The notes beneath the pieces were generated by a model that saw only the letters and a program-made list of their open reading frames with translations, ran no database searches and was not told where the DNA came from. Position numbers and translations under genes: made by a program. Shown here in pieces: positions 26,101-33,837 of a stretch of 64,000 nucleotides of DNA. Source of the DNA: DASSUW01 sp963730535 (GTDB lineage: Bacteria > Actinomycetota > Thermoleophilia > Solirubrobacterales > Solirubrobacteraceae); NCBI GenBank assembly GCA_963730535.1, contig CAVSRU010000005.1, forward strand, positions 620,001 through 684,000, written 5' to 3'. How positions within the stretch are numbered: position 1 is the first letter of the stretch; every line of letters begins with the position of its first letter.

Positions 26101-26362
26101 CCTCGTTGTCGAGCACCACCTCGACCTCCGCCTCCCCGCGCGCCTGCACGCCGTGGGCGCCCGCGAAGATCACGTCCTGCATCGACTGCCCGCGCACCGC
26201 CAGCGGCGACTGCTCGCCCATCGCCCACAGCACGGCGTCGGTGATATTGGACTTGCCCGACCCGTTCGGGCCGACGACGACCGACACGCCGGGCGCGAAC
26301 TCGAGCCGCGTGCGGTCGGGGAACGACTTGAAGCCCTTGAGGGTGATCGACCTCAGGTGCAC
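23150..26362 (-). CDS. smc: Chromosome segregation protein SMC
   Basis: 1070 aa, shorter than the usual 1150-1200. N-terminal Walker A GPNGSGKSNITDAVLWAMGE (about 32-50). Two long Arg/Glu/Ala coiled-coil arms flank a Gly-rich hinge (about 420-520). The C-terminal ABC signature LLSGGEKSMTALAFLFAVF is followed by Walker B PFYILDEVEAALDD and the D-loop. SMC with ScpAB compacts and resolves sister chromosomes. The GTG start is 4 bp after the rnc stop. Repeat copy C follows the stop. Confidence 0.96.
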   Translation of the reverse strand: MHLRSITLKGFKSFPDRTRLEFAPGVSVVVGPNGSGKSNITDAVLWAMGEQSPLAVRGQSMQDVIFAGAHGVQARGEAEVEVVLDNEGGGIDLEAGEISILRRLNRAGEGEYRINGARCRLTDVLELLSDTGLGKEMHSVVSQGRVEAIVTSKARDRRLLIEEAAGLGKHRKRRRRAQLKLARTQDNLDRALDVEREARTRLRPLKRQAEAAELHERLERQTDEALWALAREDVRVAHAGLAAAEAAVAAARAAAAETEEELRAVAARREAAEEALASRGEEREALANRFYAARSARERIGLREESARQAAVGLSDRLDRRRALLASLEAETAADTGDEEAVERIAALEAELAELASDRRARVEREVAALEARRADTASKVAALTEAAAAAAAARGEADVSAETSRRARREVEAAAEAARREAAAAGAELAKLNQFLRSHAGAPGGAPALADDLSADSGYELALAAALGPRLRAAVAADLAEGAALLDRAGGDGGAALILPDGSGGADPGARPSAGAEPLAAHVRAARGDQLVAALLSSVWVVESFDGLDPSFAGVAVTRDGRVWSPASRELRQVPAGGEDRVLAERNRRDALIAAVERAAQAEQAALARVEEASRAVEAADAARDDAERSARAAARERDEAVEAERHAGWLIEQRRTAPDEGPGAERRGQLEAAIASERRLVERAERERAERERRIAAERERLARDEALRPAAERLAAALQEAGAAVAARLEGFEADLRADREAGERLAGELRACAAQESQVQSRLKERGEEVTRGEVRAQQARDRATDAGRDLARLAEKLGLEAQPAEGSLAEGERADLEGRIERLRRRREQLGPVNPLAKREYEEAVAHVEELEHQREDLETAMRELESLIRDTDRRIREAFEETFTAAAKNFEEVAAQLFPGGRGRLRLVREDAGPRPVLGGGDAEEPASPEDAELAAEAEAEEEDEDERLGVEIEITPAGKATKRLTLLSGGEKSMTALAFLFAVFLARPCPFYILDEVEAALDDINIDRFLTLLRKFSDRAQFIVVTHQKRTMEAADCLYGVSMAGNGVSRVVSRRLPAAERAA

Positions 26363-26366
26363 GCGC

Positions 26367-27017
26367 TCACCCCTGGAGCGAGTCCAGCGCCGCCTCGGCG
26401 GCTGCCTGCTCGGCGTCCTTCTTCGAGCGACCGGTCCCGCGCGCCAGCTCCTCCCCCGCCACCACGGCGGCCACCTCGAAGCGCCGGTCGTGCGGCGGGC
26501 CTTCCTCGGCGGTCACCTCGTAGCCCACCAGCGCGCCCCGGCGCGCCAGGCGCTCCTGGAGGGCGGACTTGAAGTCGGCCGGCCGCTCGAGCGCCTGCTC
26601 GATCTCCGGGGTGAAGGCCTCGACCACCGCGTCGGCCGTCTCCTCGTAGCCGTACGCGAGGTAGCACGCGCCGATCACCGCCTCGATCACCGAGGCGAGG
26701 ACGCGCTCGGTGTGGACCAGCGCCTCGGTCGCCGGGCCGGACACCTCCCGAGGAGCCGCAGTCCGCAGGCGCTCCGGGATCCCCAGCCGCTCGGCCACGG
26801 CACGGCACGAGCGCCCGGACACCGCCTGCGCCCGAACCTTCGTGAGCCGGCCGGCACCGTGGCTCTCGAGCCGCGGGAAGAGATGCGTGCTGACCGCGAG
26901 GCTGAGCACCGAGTCGCCCAGGAAGGCGAGCCGCTCGTAGCCCGCCGAGCGCTCGGTCACCCACGAGGCGTGCGTGACCGCCTGCCGCGCGAGGTCGTCC
27001 GGCAGCCGCTCCACCAA
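26367..27017 (-). CDS. rnc: RNase III-family protein with altered active site
   Basis: 216 aa: an RNase III domain (1-140) then a double-stranded RNA-binding domain ending GTGRSKKDAEQAAAEAALDSLQG. The signature is YERLAFLGDSVLSLAVS. Against E. coli RNase III, E38 (E28 here), D45 (D35) and E117 (E112) are kept, but E41 is Ala31 and D114 is Ser109 (VLASVIEAVIG instead of ILADTVEALIG). Its position between acpP and smc is the standard rnc locus. Start is TTG 27017 (or the next codon, GTG); the frame is continuous with acpP across its TGA. Confidence 0.88.
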   Translation of the reverse strand: MVERLPDDLARQAVTHASWVTERSAGYERLAFLGDSVLSLAVSTHLFPRLESHGAGRLTKVRAQAVSGRSCRAVAERLGIPERLRTAAPREVSGPATEALVHTERVLASVIEAVIGACYLAYGYEETADAVVEAFTPEIEQALERPADFKSALQERLARRGALVGYEVTAEEGPPHDRRFEVAAVVAGEELARGTGRSKKDAEQAAAEAALDSLQG

Positions 27018-27038
27018 TTCGTGCAGCCTGCGCAGAGG

Positions 27039-27323
27039 TCAGGGTCCCGGCTCGCGGTCGGCGGCTCCGCCCGCAGGCGCGGGCGGCGGATGGGCGAGCA
27101 CGAAGTCGACCGCAGCGCCCACGGTCTGGATCCGCGCCGCCTCCTCGTCGGACATCTTGACCCCGTACGTGTCCTCGAGCTCCTGCACGAGCGTGTAGAG
27201 GTCGAGCGAGTCGGCGTCGAGGTCGTTGCGGAAGTGCGTGCCCTCCTCGATGCGCGCAGGGTCGAGCTCCAGCTCGTCGGCCAGATGCGCACGGATCAGC
27301 TCGAGGACTTCCTCTCGGGTCAT
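27039..27323 (-). CDS. acpP: Acyl carrier protein
   Basis: 94 aa. The phosphopantetheine attachment Ser39 is in DLDADSLDLYTLV, the canonical DSL motif, in an acidic helical protein (LIRAHLADELELDPARI, QELEDTYGVKMSDEEA). A ~16-residue Pro/Ala/Gly extension (AHPPPAPAGGAADREPGP) beyond the usual end is unusual. It carries growing fatty acyl chains. The ATG overlaps the plsX stop (ATGA), in the classic plsX-acpP-rnc order. Confidence 0.95.
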   Translation of the reverse strand: MTREEVLELIRAHLADELELDPARIEEGTHFRNDLDADSLDLYTLVQELEDTYGVKMSDEEAARIQTVGAAVDFVLAHPPPAPAGGAADREPGP

Positions 27324-28345
27324 GGCTGGTCGGGCACGGTAGCTGCCCTCTCGGACGGCCTCCGCAGGGCGCCCGCGGCGGCCAGCCGCTCGTGCGTACG
27401 GCCCACGACGTCCTCGCGCACCCCCCGCGCGGCCACCTCGATCGCGCGCGCGAAGCCCCGCTCCCCGAACGAGCCGTGCGGCACCACGGCCAGCCGCCGC
27501 AGCCCCAGCAGCACGGCGCCGCCCGCCATCTCGGGATCGAGCTCGTCGCGCAGGCCGCGCAGGGCCGGGCGCAGCAGGAGGCCGCCCAGCCGCCCGCGCA
27601 GCGACGAGGTCGCCGCCCCGCGGACCGCTCCCAGCAGCACCGACGACGCGCCCTCCATCACCTTCAGCGCGACGTTGCCGGCGAAGCCGTCGGCCACGAT
27701 CACGTCCGCCACCCCGGACCCGATCGCGAAGCCCTCGACGTTGCCGACGAAGCCGGGGTGGCCGCGCAGCACGGCGTGGGCGGCGACCACGTCCTCGGGG
27801 CCCTTGGTCGGCTCCTCGCCGTTGGAGAGCAGCGCCACCCGCGGACGCTCGACGCCCATCACGACCTCCATGAACGCCGCGCCCATGTGCGCGAACTGCA
27901 CGAGGTGCTCGGGGCGCACCTCCACGTTGGCGCCCGCGTCGAGCAGCAGGAACGGCGACCCTGGGACCGGTACGAGGACGGCCAGCGCCGGGCGGTGGAC
28001 GCCCCGGGCGCGCTTGAACGAGAAGAGCGAGGCCGCCAGCGCGGTGCCGGTCGAGCCGCCGGAGACGAGCGCGTCGGCGCGGCCGGCGGCCACCGCCTCG
28101 ACGGCCTGGACGATCGAGGCCTGCGGGTTGCCGCGCACCGCACGCGCCGGGTCGCCGGCCTTGGCGATCGACAGCGGCGCGTCGACGACCTCGACGCCGT
28201 CCGGCGCGGGGCCGAGCTCGGCCGCCGGGCCGAACAGCAGCACGCGCGTGCCGCTCGCCGCGGCCAGGGCGGCGCCGCGCGCCACCTCGGCGGGGCCGCG
28301 GTCGGCCCCGTTCGCGTCGACCGCGACCGTGACCGTCTCGGGCAT
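27320..28345 (-). CDS. plsX: Phosphate acyltransferase PlsX
   Basis: 341 aa. PlsX makes acyl-phosphate from acyl-ACP for PlsY in phospholipid synthesis. Family motifs: VAVDANGADRGP (usual DAMGGD) at the N-terminus, VSGGSTGTALAASLF, LLDAGANVEVRPEHLVQFA, LLSNGEEPTKG, FVGNVEGFAI and VADGFAGNVALKVMEG. ATG 28345 lies 4 bp from hairpin repeat copy 2, with no Shine-Dalgarno visible in between. Confidence 0.94.
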   Translation of the reverse strand: MPETVTVAVDANGADRGPAEVARGAALAAASGTRVLLFGPAAELGPAPDGVEVVDAPLSIAKAGDPARAVRGNPQASIVQAVEAVAAGRADALVSGGSTGTALAASLFSFKRARGVHRPALAVLVPVPGSPFLLLDAGANVEVRPEHLVQFAHMGAAFMEVVMGVERPRVALLSNGEEPTKGPEDVVAAHAVLRGHPGFVGNVEGFAIGSGVADVIVADGFAGNVALKVMEGASSVLLGAVRGAATSSLRGRLGGLLLRPALRGLRDELDPEMAGGAVLLGLRRLAVVPHGSFGERGFARAIEVAARGVREDVVGRTHERLAAAGALRRPSERAATVPDQP

Positions 28346-28349
28346 TGCT

Positions 28350-28408
28350 GGGGGGGTGCCCGACGGGACATCGCTCCAAACGGAATGACCCGTTGGGCGG
28401 GGCCCCCA
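28350..28408. repeat. Hairpin repeat family 2, copy 2 (rpmF/plsX junction)
   Basis: Arms GGGGTGCCCGACGGGACAT and ATGACCCGTTGGGCGGGGCC around CGCTCCAAACGGA. It fills the rpmF-plsX gap, ending next to the plsX start codon. Similarity to copy 3 continues past the arm (CCCAGGGTCTCCTA against GCCACGATCTCCTA) up to the stop codon of the preceding gene. Confidence 0.85.
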
Positions 28409-28415
28409 GGGTCTC

Positions 28416-28616
28416 CTAGTGCTCGTGGTCGTGGTCGTGCGACGACACGTCGACGACCTCACGGCCGCCGTAGCTGCCGCAGTGCGGGCACACCCGGTGC
28501 GGCCGGCGAGGCTGGCGGCACTGGGGGCACAGGTTCACCGACGGCGCGGTGATCTTGTGCTGCGAGCGGCGCTGCGTGGTGCGCGAGTGCGACTGCTTCT
28601 GCTTCGGGACGGCCAT
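28416..28616 (-). CDS. rpmF: Ribosomal protein bL32 (zinc-binding type)
   Basis: 66 aa. MAVPKQKQSHSRTTQRR start, then a CPQC ... CPHC zinc ribbon. The C-terminus is a His/Asp-rich tail (SSHDHDHEH) that could bind metal. Cysteine-containing bL32 is the zinc-dependent form usually replaced under zinc starvation. A TACCCT -10 box (28634-28629) is 12 nt before the ATG. Its usual upstream neighbour DUF177 lies 7.7 kb away here. Confidence 0.96.
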   Translation of the reverse strand: MAVPKQKQSHSRTTQRRSQHKITAPSVNLCPQCRQPRRPHRVCPHCGSYGGREVVDVSSHDHDHEH

Positions 28617-28649
28617 GGGCGACGCAGAAGGGTAGCGAAGCGATGCCGC

Positions 28650-30005
28650 TCAGCGCCGCCGGTCGGGAGCGATCGACTCGGCCAGCAGCGCCGTGATCTC
28701 CGGCCCCGGCACGGGGCGGCCGAAGTGGAAGCCCTGCGCGATCCGGCAGCCGTTGGCGGCCAGGAACTCGACGTGGTCGGCATCCTCGACGCCCTCGGCC
28801 ACGACGTCGCAGCCGCAGGCGTCCGCCAGGCGCAGGATCGCCGCGTACACCGCCGTCGCCTGGGGATCGTGCGGGACCCCGGCCAGGAACGCCCGGTCGA
28901 CCTTGATCACCTGCACGGGAAGCTCGCGCAGGCGCCAGAGCGAGGAATAGCCCGCGCCGAAGTCGTCGATCGCGAGGACGAAGCCGGCGGCGCGGAGCTC
29001 CCCCAGCACCGGCAGCAGCCGTGAGGCCTCGAGCGACCAGGCGGACTCGGTGATCTCGAGCACGAAGCGGCTCGGATCGATGCCGTGCGCCGCGACGGTC
29101 CTCGCCAGCCGCTGCGCCATGCCGGCGCGCCGCAGCTGCCGCGGCGAGAGGTTGAAGCCGACGTTCGGATACAGGCCCGCGTCCGCCCATTCGCGGGCCT
29201 GGCGACAGACCTCGAGCAGGACCCAGTCGCCGAGCGGCTCGATCACCCCGGTGCGCTCGGCCACGGGGATGAACTCCATCGGCGGCACGAGGCCCTCGCG
29301 CGCCGGGTCGCGCCAGCGGACCAGCGACTCGACCCCGATCACGCGGCGGTCGGCCATCCGCAGGATCGGCTGGTGGTGCAGCTCGAGCTCCCCGCGCTCG
29401 ATCGCCCTCCGCAGGCGGGCGGCCGTCGCCAGGCGCTCGATCGGATCGGCCGTCGCCGCCCCGTAGACGTTCACGCCTCCGCCGCCGACCTTCGCCTCGT
29501 ACATCGCGGCATCCGCGTGCTTGCGCAGCGTCTCGGCCGTCTCGCCGTCGTCCGGGAACAGGCTGATGCCGACGCTGACGTCGACGAGCAGCTCGGCGGC
29601 CCCGAGCCCGAACGGCGCCTGCATGGCGTCGGCGATGCGCTGGCCCACGGCCTCGGCCGCCGCGCGATCGCCGGGCGGCAGGTCGCGGATGACGACGAGG
29701 AACTCATCCCCGCCCTGCCGGGCGACGAGATCGCCGGGCCGCACCGCGGCGCGGAGGCGGTCGGCCACCTGGCACAGCAGATCGTCGCCGAGGTCGTGGC
29801 CGAGCGAGTCGTTGACGCGCTTGAACTCGTTGAGGTCGGCGAACGCGAGCGCGCACGCCCGGCCCGATGCCCGCGCGGCCTGGATGGCGTCGTCCAGCGT
29901 CGCCTCGAGGCTGGCGCGATTCGCCAGCCCGGTGAGCGGGTCGTGGTAGGCGAGAAAGGCCATCGCCTCCCGGCCCGCCGGCATGGGTGCGCGCGTCGTG
30001 GACAT
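28650..30005 (-). CDS. GGDEF-EAL cyclic di-GMP signalling protein
   Basis: 451 aa from ATG 30005, which has CAGGGTGAG upstream as a ribosome-binding site. GGDEF domain (about 20-180): active-site GGDEF intact in ARQGGDEFLVV, with the inhibitory RxxD site (RPGD) five residues before it. EAL domain (about 200-445): GVESLVRW (EAL as ESL), NLSPRQL, EITES, DDFGAGYSS, IKVDRAF and VAEGVED, so all usual metal and catalytic acids are present. No sensor or membrane part is visible. It could make and/or hydrolyse cyclic di-GMP. Confidence 0.92.
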   Translation of the reverse strand: MSTTRAPMPAGREAMAFLAYHDPLTGLANRASLEATLDDAIQAARASGRACALAFADLNEFKRVNDSLGHDLGDDLLCQVADRLRAAVRPGDLVARQGGDEFLVVIRDLPPGDRAAAEAVGQRIADAMQAPFGLGAAELLVDVSVGISLFPDDGETAETLRKHADAAMYEAKVGGGGVNVYGAATADPIERLATAARLRRAIERGELELHHQPILRMADRRVIGVESLVRWRDPAREGLVPPMEFIPVAERTGVIEPLGDWVLLEVCRQAREWADAGLYPNVGFNLSPRQLRRAGMAQRLARTVAAHGIDPSRFVLEITESAWSLEASRLLPVLGELRAAGFVLAIDDFGAGYSSLWRLRELPVQVIKVDRAFLAGVPHDPQATAVYAAILRLADACGCDVVAEGVEDADHVEFLAANGCRIAQGFHFGRPVPGPEITALLAESIAPDRRR

Positions 30006-30046
30006 CCGCTCACCCTGCAAATCGGCCTCCCGGCGGCCGAACTTGA

Positions 30047-31630
30047 TCAGCCGGTGGTGCCGCGCGCGAGGCGGATCGCGAGCACGACGGGCACGAGCCC
30101 GACGGCGACGATCAGCAGGGCCGGGAGCGCCGCGGTGTCGAAGCGCGAGTCCTTCGTCGCCTCCCACACCGCGATGGCCAGCGTGTCGCCGCCGAGGGGG
30201 CGCAGCAACGCCGTGGCGGGCAGCTCCTTGACGACCTCGACGAACACGAGCAGCGCGGCGATCGCCATCCCCGGCCACAGCAGTGGCAGGTGGACCTCGG
30301 AGAGCAGCCGCGAGCGGTCGGCACCGAGGCTGCGCGCGGCCTCGTCGAGCGAGGGAGAGATCCGCCCCATGCGGTCCTGCACGCTGAAGAGGGCGAGCGC
30401 GTGGAAGCGCACGAGGTAGGCGAACACGAGGCCGACGGCCGTGCCGGTGAGCAGGAGCCCGACGCCGGCCAGGTCGTCGAGACGCGCGTCGAGCCACGCG
30501 AGCGGCACGTAGACGGACACGGCCACGACCGTGCCCGGCACGGCATAGCCCAGCGCGCTCGCGCGGCCGGCCGCGGTCGCCACGCGCGACGGCCGGGCGC
30601 GGGGGCCGTAGGCGACGACGGTGGCGGCGATCACGCCGACCACGGCCGCGACCGACGCCAGCAGCAGGCTGTTGACGGCGGCGCGGGCCAGCGCCTCGGC
30701 CGACGCTCCCTCACCCAGCGACCCGACCGCCCAGGCCAGCAGTTGGGCGAGCGGGGCGACGACCACGCCCACCAGGAGCAGCACCGGCAGGAGGGCCACG
30801 AGCCAGCCGGCGGGCCCGCGGAGGCGCCGCGGCAGGACCGCCTCCCCGCGCGACAGCGCCTGGTGGTAGCGGGCGCGGCCGCGCACGAACTGCTCGAGCG
30901 CCACGAGCCCGCCCGCCAGCGCCACGAGCACGGACGCGAGCTGAAGGGCGGCCGCCTGGTCGAACGTGCCGTACCAGACGCGGTAGATCGCGTCGGTCAG
31001 CGCGCGGTAGTTGAGGAGGTTGACGGCGCCGAAGTCGGCCAGCGCCTCCATGACGGCGAGCGCGACGCCGCCCGCCAGCGCGGGTCGGGCGAGCGGGAGC
31101 GCCACCCGCCGGATGGCGGCGCCGTAGGAGAGCCCGAGCGTGCGGGCGGCCTCTAGCGCCTGCCGCGACTGCCCGAGGAACGCGCCGCGGGCAAGCACGT
31201 ACACGTACGGGTAGAGCACGACCGTGAGCACCGCGATCGCCCCGGCCGTCGAGCGCACCTCCGGCAGGCGGCCGCCGAAGGGGCCCGACTCGTCGTACTG
31301 ACCGAGCAGCACGTACACGAGCACGTAGGCCGGCATCGCCAGCGGCAGCACCAGCGCCCAGTCGAGCCAGCGGCGCCCCGGGAAGTCGTAGAAGGACACG
31401 AGCGCGGCGAGGCCGCCGCCGAGCACGAGCGTCCCGGCCCCGACGCCCGCGGCGAGCACGAGGCTGGCCCGTAGCGCCTCGGGCAGCAGGCTGGCGCCGA
31501 TCTGGTCGAGCGCTGCGTCCTGGCCGACGAACGACGCGGGGAGCACGAGCAGCGGCGCCACGACGAGCGCGGCGACCGCGATCGCCGCGACCGTCCAGCC
31601 CGACGCCCGGCGGCGGACGGCTACTTCCAC
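30047..31630 (-). CDS. Fe3+-type ABC transporter permease (FbpB-like, double-domain)
   Basis: 527 aa from GTG 31630, which overlaps the binding-protein stop by 10 bp. About 12 membrane helices in two repeated halves, each with an EAA loop: EAARTLGLSYGAAIRRVALP and EAARSLGADRSRLLSEVHLP. Fused double permeases of this length are typical of FbpB/SfuB iron and some thiamine importers. With the YY-type iron-binding protein next to it, ferric iron is the likely cargo. Confidence 0.92.
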   Translation of the reverse strand: MEVAVRRRASGWTVAAIAVAALVVAPLLVLPASFVGQDAALDQIGASLLPEALRASLVLAAGVGAGTLVLGGGLAALVSFYDFPGRRWLDWALVLPLAMPAYVLVYVLLGQYDESGPFGGRLPEVRSTAGAIAVLTVVLYPYVYVLARGAFLGQSRQALEAARTLGLSYGAAIRRVALPLARPALAGGVALAVMEALADFGAVNLLNYRALTDAIYRVWYGTFDQAAALQLASVLVALAGGLVALEQFVRGRARYHQALSRGEAVLPRRLRGPAGWLVALLPVLLLVGVVVAPLAQLLAWAVGSLGEGASAEALARAAVNSLLLASVAAVVGVIAATVVAYGPRARPSRVATAAGRASALGYAVPGTVVAVSVYVPLAWLDARLDDLAGVGLLLTGTAVGLVFAYLVRFHALALFSVQDRMGRISPSLDEAARSLGADRSRLLSEVHLPLLWPGMAIAALLVFVEVVKELPATALLRPLGGDTLAIAVWEATKDSRFDTAALPALLIVAVGLVPVVLAIRLARGTTG

Positions 31631-32634
31631 CCCACGCGCTGCATCAGGGCGACTGCCGCCTCGAGCGCCGGGCCGGCGCGCTCGACGTCGATCGGATCGG
31701 TCCGCACGCCCGCCCACTCGCGCAGGTGGGCGGCGGGCGGCACGTCCGGGTTGGCGGCGAACTCGCCGTTCTCGACGATCGTGGCCTGCGCCTCGCGGCC
31801 GGTGAGGAACTCGAGCAGCCTGATGGCGTTCGCGCGGTGCTCCGCGCCCTTCACGACGCCGGCGCCGGAGAGGTTCTGGTGCCCGCCCGCCTCCGGCCAC
31901 GCGGGCGCGACCGGGAAGTCGGGGTCGTCCTTGAGCTTGCGGCCGAGGTAGTAGTGGTTGGTCAGCCCGACGTCGCAGCGCCCGGCGGCGATCGCGTCGA
32001 GCACGTCGACGTCCGAGCCGAGGATCTGCGGGTCGTTGGCCATCCAGGAGCGCAGGAGCTTCTCGGTCCGGGCCTCGCCGTGCTTGGCGATCCGGTCGGC
32101 GACCAGCGACTGGTTGTACTCGTTGTTCGACGTCCGGAGGCAGAGGCGGCCCTTGAAGCGGGCGTCGCCCAGGTCCTCGTACGAGCGGACCGCCTGGGCG
32201 GGAACGCGCTCGGTCGACCGCATCGGCGTCCGGATCCGCGTGCTGATCCCCCACCACGCGCCACGCGGGTCGTGCAGCTCGTCCGGCACCTGCTCGCGCA
32301 GGCGTTCGGTGTCGACGGGCTCGAGGAGCCCGGCGTGCTCGGCGCGCCACAGGTTCGCCAGGTCGGTCGTCACCAGCAGGTCGGCGTCCGTGCGCTCGCC
32401 CTCGCGGCGCAGGCGCTCGAACAGCTCGGGCGCGGTGCCGCCGCGTAGCTCGACGTCGAGCCCGGTCTGGTCCTCGAAGGCCTTGAAGGCCTCCTCGTCG
32501 CCGTACTGGGAGCGGCCGTTGTAGACCACGACGTCGGCCGAGCCGCCCAGTGCCATGGCGGCCGCGGCGAGCACGGCGATGGCGAGCACCACCCCGCCGG
32601 CAGCGATCCCCAGCCGCTTCCTCGTCCAGCGCAT
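31621..32634 (-). CDS. Fe3+ ABC transporter substrate-binding protein (FbpA-like)
   Basis: 337 aa. N-terminal signal or anchor helix (residues 9-30), no lipobox Cys. VVVYNGRSQYGDEEAFKAFE is the family start, and the paired iron-ligand tyrosines are in LTNHYYLGRK, matching the FbpA NHYYxxR motif. It captures ferric iron outside the membrane for the permease and ATPase beside it. ATG 32634 is preceded by a TAAGGT -10 box 7 nt upstream; a TTAGG-N4-CCTTA motif overlaps the start. Confidence 0.93.
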   Translation of the reverse strand: MRWTRKRLGIAAGGVVLAIAVLAAAAMALGGSADVVVYNGRSQYGDEEAFKAFEDQTGLDVELRGGTAPELFERLRREGERTDADLLVTTDLANLWRAEHAGLLEPVDTERLREQVPDELHDPRGAWWGISTRIRTPMRSTERVPAQAVRSYEDLGDARFKGRLCLRTSNNEYNQSLVADRIAKHGEARTEKLLRSWMANDPQILGSDVDVLDAIAAGRCDVGLTNHYYLGRKLKDDPDFPVAPAWPEAGGHQNLSGAGVVKGAEHRANAIRLLEFLTGREAQATIVENGEFAANPDVPPAAHLREWAGVRTDPIDVERAGPALEAAVALMQRVGWK

Positions 32635-32651
32635 TAGGGTAACCTTACTCG
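32634..32651. promoter_or_regulatory. Divergent overlapping promoters of the iron transporter, with TTAGG-N4-CCTTA motif
   Basis: TAACCT on the plus strand (32640-32645, 6 nt before GTG 32652) overlaps TAAGGT on the minus strand (32647-32642, 7 nt before ATG 32634). Both lie within TTAGGGTAACCTTA (32634-32647), a quasi-palindrome with the TTAGG/CCTWA half-sites of DtxR/IdeR boxes but at 4-nt rather than 9-nt spacing. Iron regulation is inferred only. Confidence 0.55.
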
Positions 32652-33677
32652 GTGGTGACGGAACCGGCGATCGATGCCCGCGGCGTCGACAAGGCGTTCG
32701 GCCGCACCCGCGCGGTGGACGGCGCGACGCTGAGCGTCCCCCACGGCGAGCTCGTCGCGCTGCTCGGGCCGAGCGGCTCCGGGAAGACGACGCTCCTGCG
32801 CGTGATCGCGGGCTTCGAGGAGCCCGACGCCGGCCGGGTGGCGATCGCGGGGCGCGCCGTGGCGGGCGACGGCGCCTGGGTCGAGCCCGAGCACCGGCGC
32901 ATCGGCATGGTCTTCCAGGACGGCGCCCTGTTCCCGCACCTGACGGTCGAGCGCAACGTCGCCTTCGGCGCCTCCCGCCGCGAGCGCGTGGCCGAGTGCC
33001 TCGCGCTCGTCGGGCTCGAGGCACGGGCGGCGAGCTATCCGCACGAGCTCTCGGGCGGGGAGCGCCAGCGGGTCGCGCTCGCGCGCGCGCTGGCCGCCGA
33101 TCCCGAGGTGGTGCTGCTCGACGAGCCGTTCGCCTCGCTCGACGCCGGGCTGCGCGACGCGCTGCGCGCCGAGGTCGCGGGCATCCTGCGCGAGGCGGGC
33201 ACCAGCGCGCTGCTGGTGACGCACGACCAGGCCGAGGCCCTCTCGCTCGCCGGCACGGTGGCGGTCATGCGCGAGGGCCGGGTGGAGCAGATCGGCACGC
33301 CGGAGGAGATCTACGAGCGGCCCCAGAGCCGCTGGGTGGCCGAGTTCCTCGGCGAGGCGGACGTGATCCCGGGTACCGCCAGCCGCGGCATGGTCGAGTG
33401 CGAGCTCGGGCGCTTCGGCGCGGCGCCGGAGCTGGCGGGCCGCGTCAACGTGGTCATCCGCCCCGAGTCGGTCGGGATCGGGACCGGTCCCGCAAGCGGC
33501 CACGCGGAGGGCGTCGTCGTCGCCCGCTCGTTCTACGGGCACGACCAGCTCGTGCACGTCGAGCTCCCGAGCGGGCTGCGGCTGCGCTCCCGCAGGCTCG
33601 GCTTCCCCGCGTGGCATCCCGGCGATCGCGTCCGCATCTGGATCGACGGTCCCGTCAGCGCGGTCGAGCCGGACTAA
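32652..33677 (+). CDS. Fe3+ ABC transporter ATPase (FbpC-like)
   Basis: 341 aa. Walker A GPSGSGKTTLL (about 40-50), Q-loop MVFQDGALFPH, signature LSGGERQRVALARAL, Walker B EVVLLDEPFASLD, switch VTHDQ. The C-terminal part after about 235 is a TOBE-like regulatory domain (VIRPESVGIG ... FYGHDQLVHVEL). It powers the iron importer, transcribed divergently from the binding protein and permease. Leaderless GTG start with a TAACCT box 6 nt upstream. Confidence 0.95.
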   Translation: MVTEPAIDARGVDKAFGRTRAVDGATLSVPHGELVALLGPSGSGKTTLLRVIAGFEEPDAGRVAIAGRAVAGDGAWVEPEHRRIGMVFQDGALFPHLTVERNVAFGASRRERVAECLALVGLEARAASYPHELSGGERQRVALARALAADPEVVLLDEPFASLDAGLRDALRAEVAGILREAGTSALLVTHDQAEALSLAGTVAVMREGRVEQIGTPEEIYERPQSRWVAEFLGEADVIPGTASRGMVECELGRFGAAPELAGRVNVVIRPESVGIGTGPASGHAEGVVVARSFYGHDQLVHVELPSGLRLRSRRLGFPAWHPGDRVRIWIDGPVSAVEPD

Positions 33678-33837
33678 GTCCGAATCCACCGATTCTCGCG
33701 GCGAATCACCGCCGCATGCACGGCCATCCGCCGATCGGCCGAGCACCCAAGTGACCCGCCACGTCGATGCTCGGCCGATCGACGCCTGACCGGGCCTACA
33801 ACGCTGATTCATCCACGATGATCGGGTGGATCCGGAC
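33677..33837. terminator. Large nested inverted repeat between convergent genes
   Basis: Three nested arm pairs: GTCCGAATCCACCGAT (33677) with ATCGGGTGGATCCGGAC (to 33837); GAATCA with TGATTC; and a perfect 14-bp pair CGATCGGCCGAGCA / TGCTCGGCCGATCG around a 22-nt loop. The right part enters the last codons of the sugar dehydrogenase. It could serve as a bidirectional terminator for the ATPase and dehydrogenase genes. Confidence 0.7.

Noticed and set aside
23027..26572. A 1181-codon open frame on the plus strand opposite smc
   Set aside because: Leu/Arg/Gly/Ala-rich translation without motifs; it is the antisense shadow of the GC-rich smc gene.
32634..32647. Canonical DtxR/IdeR iron box
   Set aside because: Half-sites match but the 9-nt spacing of the 19-bp consensus is absent; kept only as a hypothesis.
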